From Corythucha ciliata (lineage: Eukaryota > Arthropoda > Insecta > Hemiptera > Tingidae): a stretch of DNA of 64,000 nucleotides. Below the pieces are notes generated by a model. The model saw only the letters and a program-made list of their open reading frames with translations. It ran no database searches and was not told the origin of the DNA. The stretch lies in contig CM075943.1 of NCBI GenBank assembly GCA_038030265.1, forward strand, positions 2,728,001-2,792,000, given 5' to 3'. Below, piece after piece: positions 10,847-20,002 of the stretch. The translations under genes were made by a program, and so were the position numbers. Numbering within the stretch: position 1 is the stretch's first letter; each line of letters opens with the position of its first letter.

Positions 10847-11220
10847 GTTGACGAGAGAGCGGTAAACAGACAGCGGCACCGCTTCCATATTGACGGTGGT
10901 AATGAACGTTTTTTTCCTCGTAGCTCCAACTATATTTGGTAGTATTTTCTTTTAACACCAGAATAGAGTCGTTTTCGGACAGTATTAATTACAATTTCGT
11001 CACCATCCAGCCTCCAGGCAGTTTTCACGCTCATCGTAAACAAAAAACGTTCAACCGTCATCGTCAAAATCAGTGATGACAGTTCATCACCGTCATGAAC
11101 GGCCGTCTCATTCGAAGCGGTGCCGCTGTCTGTTGACCGCTCTCTAGGCAACTGCTGGTGTGATTTAAAAGGGGATTTTTTCTACCGCTATATTACGTCA
11201 CCGCTTTTCTAGGAAACCAA
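10847..11220. repeat. Inverted-repeat module sharing its right end with the CXC gene upstream region
   Basis: Imperfect 38 bp inverted arms lie at 10847-10884 and 11115-11152 (three mismatches). From about 11125 to 11220 the sequence is near-identical, in the same orientation, to 40812-40912. That stretch includes GTTGACCGCTCTCTAGGCAA and CCGCTATATTACGTCACCGC. It looks like part of a mobile element whose other copy borders the CXC-domain gene. Full boundaries and a target duplication were not found. Confidence 0.6.
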
Positions 11221-11749
11221 AGCTTAACAGAAACAAACATTTCTTGTATTAAGCTCTATAAAACCGATTTTGCTGATTTTTCGCAAGTTCTACGGGCAAT
11301 TTCGTGTGTTTTGGCTAGCTCAAACCGTGCTTGGCTCGCTCTGTCATCCAGACTTATATGGTGGGAGAGGAAATGCCAGCTCTGCTTACCGTCGTAGGTA
11401 AGCAAAGTATCACTTTTCGAGGGGGAGAAGTTTCAGTTTCTCGACATGAAATCCGAAATAGAAGGCTACAAAACGACAATTTTCCAGCAGATATTTATTT
11501 TTTGACGGATAGTAGCCGTTTCTGTGCAAATTTAGTCTCTGATGACCGTGAATTGATGCGATTCTCACCTCCAGATTCTGTTATCAGCCTGCGAAAGGGC
11601 AATCTGACAGTTTCGCCAGTGAAGCTGCTCACATATCAATCAATCAATCAGTGAGACCGTACTCGGCCATGCCGAGTCGAGGGCGCCAAAGCCGTAGTCT
11701 GCTCATACGCCATATCCATCAGGAGTGGATCAAATTTTTCTCAAGAGTA
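11221..11749. other. Unassigned interval
   Basis: A 107-codon frame occurs at 11331-11654 (+), but its translation resembles nothing I know and shows no domain. I do not call it a gene. No other structure was seen. Confidence 0.3.
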
Positions 11750-12340
11750 GTTACACAGAGTTTTTCCACGATTTTACTCGTGAATGAGCACTGTTTCTAG
11801 CCTCGAATTGACGTTTTCCTTAAATTTAGCTGAAACTGAATGATTTTTCTCAATTCTGCCTTGAACTAGCCCATTTTCTTCATTTTAGCCATGAAAAGGT
11901 CTCAAAAAACCGTGAAATAACGCATTGTTGATTTATACTATTTCAATTACGGCCTGCACTATGGGCATCGCCTAACCGCGAATTGGTGCGTTCTGTCAAG
12001 TTCAGCCGCAAAAGAACAGTTTTTCCTCAACTTTACCCGCGTCAATGAGCTCTATTTCTCAATTTTAGCCGCAAATGAGTGATTTTGCTCAACTCTACGT
12101 TGAACGAGCAATTTATTTTGTCAATTTTAGCTGTGAAAAGAGCTCTATAAACCGTGGTCTTGGATTATGAATCGCGAAACCACAAATTGGGTGTTTTTTT
12201 TTTTTTCAATTTCTACCGCGAACAATGAAATTTATTAAACGTAAATCAGCGCTATTTCTTAATTTTAGCCTTGAATGGGTGTTTTTCCTCAGTCTTTAGC
12301 CGCAAAATGTTCTTTTCTGGATTTCATCAACGAGCACTTT
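11750..12340 (+). repeat. Minisatellite block A, forward orientation
   Basis: Degenerate ~30 bp monomers follow the consensus CTCAATTTTAGCCGCGAAT then TAGCGTTTTT. Examples are TTCTCAATTTTAGCCGCAAA near 12056 and TTTTAGCC repeats throughout. A degraded hAT-like end (GGATCCGTGTCTA) follows near 12371-12386. A possible weak counterpart, CAGGAGTGGATC, is at 11720, so the block may be an old copy of the elements at 16376 and 33805. Confidence 0.7.
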
Positions 12341-12426
12341 TTCACAAGACGTGCCCCCCTCCCAGACTGTGGATCCGTGTCTATCTGGCTGCCCACCCCT
12401 TGATCACGGGCAGGCTACGCCCCTGA

Positions 12427-13040
12427 TTTGGGGGGCTACCTTCTTGCCAGCTCCCCCCCCCAATTTCAAATTTTCCCGTTTTGATGACTGAAATAGCTAG
12501 AAGGCACCAGAAGTGCACCAACGGGTACCACCAAATTCAACAAGTGCACCACCTCGCTAACTGGAAAAACTGTAGGGAGGAGGGGCGGGGTGGCCCCCAA
12601 AGTAGTGATTTTCACTGATTTAACGGATGGAATCGAAGGCACCAGAAGTGCACCAACGAGCACCACCAAAGCAAACCAGATCATCGCCCCGGAAAAATCG
12701 ATTTTTTCCTTTTTGAAGTGAGGGGGGTAGCCCCCCCAAGATGTGATTTGACGAACGGAATTGAAGGCACCCGAAGTGCACCAACAGGCACCACCAAAAT
12801 TAATTTGTTCACCCCCAAAACCCGGAAAAATCGGGTTTTCTGAACACGAGGAGGGGATATACATACAAATAAATCGACCATTGACCCGGAAAGTCCGGAA
12901 AAATCGATAAATCTGGTTTGTTTTGGTAGTGCTCGTTGGTGGACTTCGGGTGCCTTCTATTTCCGTAATCAAAACTGGAAGATTTGAAATTGGGGGGGGG
13001 GGTGGGGGGCTTGCAAGAAGTTAGCCCCCAAAATTAAAAT
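12427..13040. repeat. Fold-back repeat with internal ~130 bp units
   Basis: A 36 bp motif beginning GAAGGCACCAGAAGTGCACC occurs directly at 12500, 12635 and 12763, and inverted near 12922-12957. Outer parts pair as well: C-rich CCCCCCCCAATTTCAAATTTT near 12450 against AAATTTGAAATTGGGG-type sequence near 12985. The whole can fold back on itself. A related G-rich end is present near 13120-13160. No coding potential. Confidence 0.7.
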
Positions 13041-13600
13041 TTCGCTTTTAAATACTCCGAAGGTGGCGCACTTTCCGAATTGGGTGGTGCACGTTGGGTG
13101 CGTTCTTTTCGCACCACTGTCATTGCGGGGGGCTAATTGGGGGGGGGGGGGACTAACTTCTTTTTTGAGGTGGGCAACTTCCGCGAATTAAATAGAGAAA
13201 ACGCACCAATTAGCGATTATGCGTGCAATGTCCTGGGGGACGAGAAAATTTGACCAATTTTCATAATGCAAGACGGTCATTTCTTGCCACCTCCGTAATA
13301 GAGGACACGCACGACGACATGTCCATCTGCATCCCGGCGATTGGTGGGGGGGGGGGGTAGTAGGGGGTCGCAAAACCGCATCCAATGTACGAGATGAGCT
13401 GGTGAAAAAATGGCTGACATTTGAAAATTGGACACGAATCCAATGGAATATCGGGTGTTTTATATACTCAGGGACAGTGGCGGCGGAAGTGATTTCAGGA
13501 AGAGCGGATGCTCCCCCAATCGTCTTGTGGGGGGAACTTCCTCTTTTTTCTGGCAGTGAGGCTAAAGCTAGAGCGGCGACAGAGTTCTGGACGAATGGGG
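13041..13600. other. Non-coding interval with long G runs
   Basis: Contains long G tracts near 13138-13150 and 13347-13358. CAGTGGCGGCGGAAG at 13476 resembles a hAT end, but no partner end was found. No gene. Confidence 0.3.
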
Positions 13601-14330
13601 GGGGGGGGAGTTATTGCGAATGGGTCAATAGGGCGGGATTTTGTTTTCGATGCAGCGAAACCCACCAAATTGCGCTTTTTCGGGGTGAGCCAAACACGTG
13701 AAAATGGTTTTTAATGAGCCAACGCCACGAAATGTTGTTCTTTCGTGGAGCCAGACCCGCGAGATTATAGTTTTGTGAATAAACCAGCTCGGAAGAAGCT
13801 GGAACCTTAAAATTGACTTTTTAAGTGGGCCAAACCCACGACATTGTTTTTTTTGGACCAAACCCACAGAATTGCGCCTTTTAGGGAGTCAAACATGCGA
13901 AATTTACTTTTTTTTGTCATGTCCAAAAACTGCAAAATTGGGGTTTTTGAATGCGCTTGTCCACAAAACTTTAAAAGGCCGTACCCTTGAAATTGGCTTG
14001 TTGACGCAGTCCTGTAAAATTGGCTTTTTGGGTAAGTGAAACCGGTGAAATTGGGCAAAATTTGGGCGTTGAAAGGGTCACACCCACAAAATTGGACTTT
14101 TTAAAGCGCCAAGTCAGGTTCAAAGCTATCAAAACCACAATTTCTAGCCATACCGGTGTGAACAAGACCACAGAGAAGAGGAAGGTGACTCGGGAATCAA
14201 CTGTTTCGTCTCCCAGGAGGGCTTTTTGGGGTGAGCGAAGCCCGTGAAATTGGCTTCTGCGATATCAAAATTGGTAAAATTTGGGTTTTTTTTAAGGCTA
14301 ACCCCACGAATTTGGCCACGAATTACCGTC
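13601..14330 (+). repeat. Minisatellite lineage 3 (~38 bp monomers)
   Basis: Degenerate monomers combine GGTGAGCCAAACCCACGAAA, TTG and a T run. Examples lie near 13680, 13750, 13830, 13860, 14030, 14080 and 14235. The layout (GC-rich core with CGAAAT, then T run) resembles the other two monomer types, but the sequence differs. Confidence 0.6.
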
Positions 14331-14399
14331 TTTCTCAATTTCATGCACGAATTAGCGGTTTTTCTCAAAAGTCCGTGCTGGCTACTACATATTATTGCT

Positions 14400-14880
14400 A
14401 TACGTGGCCAAATTTGAGATAAAGCTCTACAATTTGCGGTTGAAAATAAGGAAAAGCGCTAATTCGTGGCTAAAAATTTGAGAAAAAGCGCTATAAAAGT
14501 TCAGATAAAGTGCTAATTGACAGGTGAAGTTGATAAAACTTCAATTCGCCGAATCTTGAGGTAACTTTGAGCGTAAATCGCTACTGCGTGGGTAAAAATT
14601 AGTGTAAAATATTAGTTGAGATAGTTGATAAAGACACTAAATCGCATAGAATTGAGAAAATGCGTCAAGTCGATGTTAAATTTAATAAATAGGATTAATT
14701 CGTGGATTCGTGGGGAAACTTCGTAGCTTGAATTGTGAGAAAGCGCCATAAAAAGTGCCGATTCAATGCTCGAATAAAGAAAAACGCTAATTCGCGGCTA
14801 AAATTAGAAAAAGCGCTAGTACAATTCGCAGAAAAAAATTGAGAGAACGTGTTAATCCGATGGTGAAATTGAGAAAATAA
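14400..14880 (-). repeat. Minisatellite block, reverse orientation
   Basis: Monomers of the CTCAATTTTAGCCGCGAAT family appear reverse-complemented, e.g. GCTAATTCGTGGCTAAAAA near 14458 and GCTAATTCGCGGCTAAAATT near 14788. Together with forward block A this gives a head-to-head arrangement across 11.75-14.88 kb. Confidence 0.7.
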
Positions 14881-16367
14881 TGAGCAAATTTACATTCAAA
14901 ACTGAAAAAAAGGGCTCATTTTCACCTAAGATTGAGAAAGAAAACATTAACTGGCGGTTTGCTGAGGCAACTATAGGCCACTGTTCAGGGCATACTCTTG
15001 CTCCCCCCCCCTACAGTTTCACGGCTGAATTCGGCTCATCTCGGCGTTATCTAATAAGACTGCGCCACAGAAAAATTGGCCTAGAAGGAAATTTCATGAA
15101 TTTAGTGACCGAAAATTGTAATGTTGCACATAAATGACTCGAAACACGATATTTGTAGAGGGGTGGAAGGGGTCCTAAAATTTGAACTGTTCAGATTCTT
15201 GCTCCCCTCAATGCTGTCTGACTTCCGCCGCCTGTTGCTCAGGGAATCTGAAACTCGAAACAGATTTTCGAGCAGACGAATAACCGTTCAAAATGGGTTT
15301 CTCCCCTGATGCCACCGTTTTTGGCCCGGGATGACCTCCCCCCCCTACCCTGTACCCACTCTGGTATACATTTCGTACGAGCCCCATTTAAAGAACGCCC
15401 ACAGTGCACCAAAAAAACAAAACAAAGAACCTTTTTATAGAGCGAAAAATTCTGAACGTAATTTAATATTTAAGTTCGGACGAACATTGGTCTTAATGGC
15501 AATGTTTATTGACACCATGGATGATGAACAGAATAATCGAAGAAGCACCAGTGTTACACAAGTTAAAAGCCTTTTTTTTTTCAATATATTTTTTCCCAAA
15601 GGGCTCCCGTGCTCGCTCTCTCTCTACTGAGCAGCGTTGTCTTTTTCGGATGATTGAAAACTCTCAAGGGACGGACTGGAACGGATCGTCAAAGTCACCG
15701 TGAAGGTGGGAGTGCGGTGGTGCAGGCGCTGGTCATGAGCTGCTTGCTGGTATATAGAGTGAGAAAGAGATTCTCAGTGATGACCAAGCAATAAACAGAA
15801 AGAAGAGAGAGAGAGAGAGAGAGAGAATGAGTGAGAGTGGGAAGGGAAGGCTAAGGAGGTGACCTTCCGGAACTTATAGGCAATCAAACGGAAAAACTAG
15901 AGAAAAATTGAGGAGAAAAAAAGATAGTTGTATTTCTTAAATGTTCTTGTTGTTTTTCGTGTTTTCTCTACTAATTTTTACTCAATAACTACCTAGTGTA
16001 AGGTACAGACAAATATACAAAGGCTTCATTTCAGCTTTCCAAACGTTTTAGCAACGGATTAACACTAAAATTATAAAAAGGATCGAAGTTGTGAGCACGC
16101 AGTTGAGAGGCCCCGACCACCCCATTACGAGTTAGGCAATTTCCTGCGCGACACGACAGTCAGATCAGGACACTTTCGAAATGCTTTTGACCCCAAGTAG
16201 GGTCGCGGATTGTTTTTCTTAGGGTCGTGGACTGTTTCGGCCATTTCATTTGAAGTACCCGGTCCTCGAGCTACCTACTGCCTTCAGCCAGAGTACAATT
16301 CCCTGCACTTACATTACTTTTATGTAAGTGGGGTCTCCGCTCACTTGTTTGCTCTCGTAATTATACA
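14881..16367. other. Unassigned interval with a (GA)n microsatellite
   Basis: No frame gives a recognisable product. An (AG)n microsatellite lies at 15804-15826. Short frames (up to 99 codons) look random. Confidence 0.4.
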
Positions 16368-16375
16368 TATGTATA

Positions 16376-18836
16376 CAGATGCGGATCCAGGGAGGGGCTT
16401 AGGGGGCTTCAGCCCTTCCTTCGGGGTAGCGCTTAATATGGGTTTTGAGTATCCAGAAAAATGCGAGTAAATCCTGAAAACCCCAAAATGATGAAACCAG
16501 CCCCAAAACTTTTAATTTCACACCATAAACTGCCTTCTCAGCGGCATGCCTGAAATCATTCGACAACAAACTGTTTATTCTAGATCCCCCCCCCCCCAAC
16601 TGGTACTATGGCTGAGAGAACGAAACTTGCCATTTAGTTGTAAAAGTGTTGATTGCGCACGATAATTCCGGGAATTAACTTACCCGAAACCCGGACGGTA
16701 TGACCATGGAATTTGAAACGTGACGCCTCTGCAACAGCCAAGAAACTGGCATTCAATCTCACAAAGATTCAGCACGTGATTAAACGGGAATCAAACAATG
16801 GTGCTATTCTCAGGGTGCTAATAGCCAGATTTTGGCAATTTTTTCCGGCACCTGCAAGTCAGATTAGGTGTAGGACGATTCGTGACAGATTAGGTAGGAC
16901 GATTCGTGACAGATTAGGTAGGACGATTCGTGACGATGTCACGAATCTTCAGTTAAGCCATCTACAAGTGGCAAATGATCAGTTTGACTACTTTTAGGGC
17001 ATGAATCGTCTGAAGTTTAGCCATTTTCAAGGCGCGGAGGTTCAGGCCATTTTTGAAACACGTACGAATGATAAGTTTCCAATTTCCAGGGCCCGAATGG
17101 TATGTTTAGCTATTTTACTGTGTGAATAGCAGCAGCAAGCAATTTTATAGCGCGAAAGTAGTCAGTTTATCCAGTCCTTAGGCTGCTTGTAACCATGTGG
17201 GTGGCCCAGTTGGTAAGGTGGGGACGGCATGTTCGGAGCGACACACCATTGGTCAGTTTATCGGTTCAGGTATTAAGCCGCCAATAGCCATGTTTTTCCA
17301 TTTTTTAATTTTTTTGAGCAAATAGCTCGAGAATAGCTAGTGTGAAATTTTCAGGGTACTAATCGACAGTCTGCCATTTTAGGGTCCGAACGGTCAGTTT
17401 TATGCTGTTTTTAGAGCGAGAACTGCCTGTTTTGCCATTTTTTGAGCGGAAATTGCCAATTTGATCATTTTATAGGTACGAATGGTCATTTAGGCCATTT
17501 TCAGGGCAGGAATGTCTAAGTATTAGGAAAGTTTACACATTTTTATAGTGTGGAAATGGGCAGTTCTGCCATTTTCTCGGTGCCCACACACAGAGTCAGT
17601 TCTGACGATTTCAAGGCTCGAATAGCCATAATGACCATTTTTGGGGCGCATAGAGTCAGTGTTGCCAGTTGAAGGCGCGAATAGCACGTCCCAAGCCAAG
17701 TCGAGAAAAGTCAGTTTGACCATTTTCCGCGCTCGAATGGTCGATTTTGCCATTTTCATGGCAGGAGTCACCTGTTCAGGCATTTTTAGACCGCCATTCG
17801 TCAGTTTATCAATTTTGAGAGCTCGTCGTGTAATTTCCACAATTTTTAGAGCGTAAATATAGTAATTTTAGCCATTTTCAAGACACGAATCGTCAGTTTT
17901 GCCTTTTTTAGAGCGCGATAATAGTTTGTCAAACCAAAGGCCCGAATGGTCAGTTTGGCTATTCTTGGCGCGTGAATTGCCGATTTTGCCATTTTCAGGC
18001 CTTTTTAGGCATTTCTAGGGCGTGAATCGTCAGTTTAGCAATTTTAGGGGGTGGTCAGTTAGGCCATTTTTAGACAGGAATTGTCAGTTTGGCCATTTTT
18101 AGACAGGAATTGTCAGTTCTGCCATTTTCAGGGCAGGAATCGTCTGCATAGGCATTTTAAAGGCGAGAATCATCAATTTTAGCCTTTTTTACGCCACAGT
18201 TTGGCTATTTTCAGAGCGGGAATCACCGGTAATTTCAAGGAGCAAATCGCAATTATAATAATTTTAGCCATTTTAAAGGCACGAATAATCAGTTTTGCCA
18301 TTTTTAGGGCTCAAATGTCCATTCAACCAAGACCATGAAGTTTAACGATTCCTAGCGCGCAAATTGTCGATTTCGCAAATTTCAGGGTGGGAATCATCTT
18401 TTTAGGGCGCGTGAAGTCATTTTGACCACAATTTACTCCGGGAATCGCCGCAGTTTGGCAATTTTTAGTGAGCAAGCAGCCAGCTTAGCCTTTTAGACAG
18501 TTAATAGGCAGTTTTTCAGGACTCGAATAGTCCGTCAAGCCAAAGGCGCGTATTGGTGATTTTTGGCACGATAATAACAATTTGGCCATTTTTAGCGCGC
18601 GAATGGTTGATTTAGCCGTGGGGTGATTCAGGATGGGAATCACGATCTTTTCAGGCATTTTCAGGGGTTCACTAATCACCAGTTTAGCCAAGTTTTATAT
18701 TTTTAGGCACGTGTTTAGTGGGAATTGCTAGTTTTAGCTATTTTCAGTCAGCCAATGGCTGTCAAGTCATTTTTTGTCGATCGAAGCACTCCATTTCTCT
18801 AGCCCCTCCCTTGACCTAATCCTGGATCCGCGTCTG
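16376..18836. mobile_element. Non-autonomous hAT element filled with ~30 bp minisatellite (hAT-sat 1)
   Basis: 16 bp terminal inverted repeats, CAGATGCGGATCCAGG and CCTGGATCCGCGTCTG (one mismatch), are flanked by an exact 8 bp duplication TATGTATA at 16368-16375 and 18837-18844. The TIR type and 8 bp duplication are those of hAT transposons. There is no transposase. From about 16990 to 18770 the interior is a one-orientation array of degenerate ~30 bp units near GGGCGCGAATCGTCAGTTT followed by GGCCATTTTCA. The element is 2461 bp. Confidence 0.9.
16860..16934 (+). repeat. Three 24 bp tandem copies inside hAT-sat 1
   Basis: CAGATTAGGTAGGACGATTC-type units repeat three times in tandem; the first is 2 bp longer. 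The array ends in a short palindrome, GATTCGTGAC/GTCACGAATC, around 16926-16948. The copies are nearly exact, unlike the degenerate minisatellite downstream. Confidence 0.85.
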
Positions 18837-18861
18837 TATGTATATGTAAATACTATTCTCA

Positions 18862-18945
18862 ATGGGGAACTTGCGTGAATCTCAGATTGGGTAGAAAAGC
18901 ATACCTGTGATTTGACCCGTGAACTGAAAGATAACAACGGAAGTT
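18862..18945 (+). repeat. Dispersed repeat, copy 1
   Basis: Similar to 58104-58190: both carry AATGGGGAACTTGC, then a degenerate stretch with GGGAGAAAAG-like and GAA(A/G)GATA(A/T)CAACGG-like words, in the same order and orientation. Family unknown. Confidence 0.6.
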
Positions 18946-19089
18946 GCAACCCGATTGGTGCGTTTCAAGATGTTTAAAAAAGGTTCAAAGTTCTTCAGAA
19001 GGGGATATGGATGTACCACCTGTCGGGACCCTGGGGCGGAAGTCTTTATGAGGCCCCAAAGTATCTAAATAAACAAGAAATATAATTTT

Positions 19090-19725
19090 TAAGTAGCGTT
19101 TAATTACGGATTTTTCCCTATTTTAGCCATGAACCCTATCCAAATTCGCCCATTAGCCCTTATGCTCAATTTGAGCCGCCAATTAGCTCTTTTCTCAATT
19201 TTGGCAGCAAGTAACGGCCCCAAGTTAGCGGGGGTTTTCACCTATAGCCACGATTTTGCGTTTTCCTCAATTTTAGCTGCAAATTGGCGATTTTTTCCAT
19301 TTCTAGCAGCGAACAAGCACTTTTTATCGATTAAAGTCCACGAATGCCATAGGCCGTACAGCGTACACACTTACACAGTGGGCCAGATTGTAATTTCTCA
19401 GGAGGGGCGGGACTTGTTGACATGAATTAACGTTTTTTCTACACTTCAACCGCGAGGTAGCGACGTTTCTCAATTTCAGCAGCGAATCAGCGATTTTTTT
19501 TCAATTTTAGCAGCGATGTAATTCGCGATTTTTCTCAATTATACCGTTAATTTGTCCTAATTTTAGCCACTAATTAGCGCGTTTTCTACATTAGCTAGAA
19601 TTAGCAGTTTTGCTAAGTTTTCACATTCATCTATGAATAAACGATTAAATTTTGGCCCTGAATTAGTGTTTTTCTCAATTTTATCAGCAAAAGTAGAGAT
19701 TTTATTTTTATCAGCTCATGTTTTA
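19090..19725 (+). repeat. Minisatellite block, forward orientation
   Basis: Degenerate ~30 bp monomers of the TTTTCTCAATTTTAGC family, e.g. near 19185, 19260, 19490 and 19530. No hAT ends were found around this block. Confidence 0.65.
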
Positions 19726-19882
19726 ATAAAAAAATACTGTACACAACGCGTCAAAAAAGTGATTTTGTGGTCTCGAGAAAAGGCCAGGCATTTTCTCTCT
19801 CGGCCTCCAAAAAATCGCTTTCTTGCCTAGGCGTATAATCTACTATTCCTAAGATCATTCTTAAAGAAGTGTTTAAGCAGAT

Positions 19883-19996
19883 GTTCATCGTTCTTAAGGA
19901 CCAACTTTACACACGCCGTGCGGTAAAGAGTTCACGGTAAAAGAATTCTCTCTTTACCGCACGGCGCGTGTAAAGTAGGTCTTTAAGCACGATGAA
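19883..19996. repeat. Imperfect palindrome, ~46 bp arms
   Basis: The left arm GTTCATCGTTCTTAAGGACC... (19883-19928) pairs with 19951-19996 around a ~20 bp loop. The arms differ at about five positions. This is possibly a small fold-back element. Confidence 0.8.
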
Positions 19997-20002
19997 CGAT
20001 GG

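Noticed and set aside
11331..11654. 107-codon plus-strand frame
   Set aside because: No recognisable domain, initiation context or neighbour support; it lies in repeat-rich non-coding DNA.
11719..12386. Complete hAT element from CAGGAGTGGATC to GGATCCGTGTCTA
   Set aside because: End similarity is weak and no 8 bp duplication matches, so only a degraded end is mentioned.
13476..13495. CAGTGGCGGCGGAAG as a hAT left end
   Set aside because: No complementary end or flanking duplication was found downstream.
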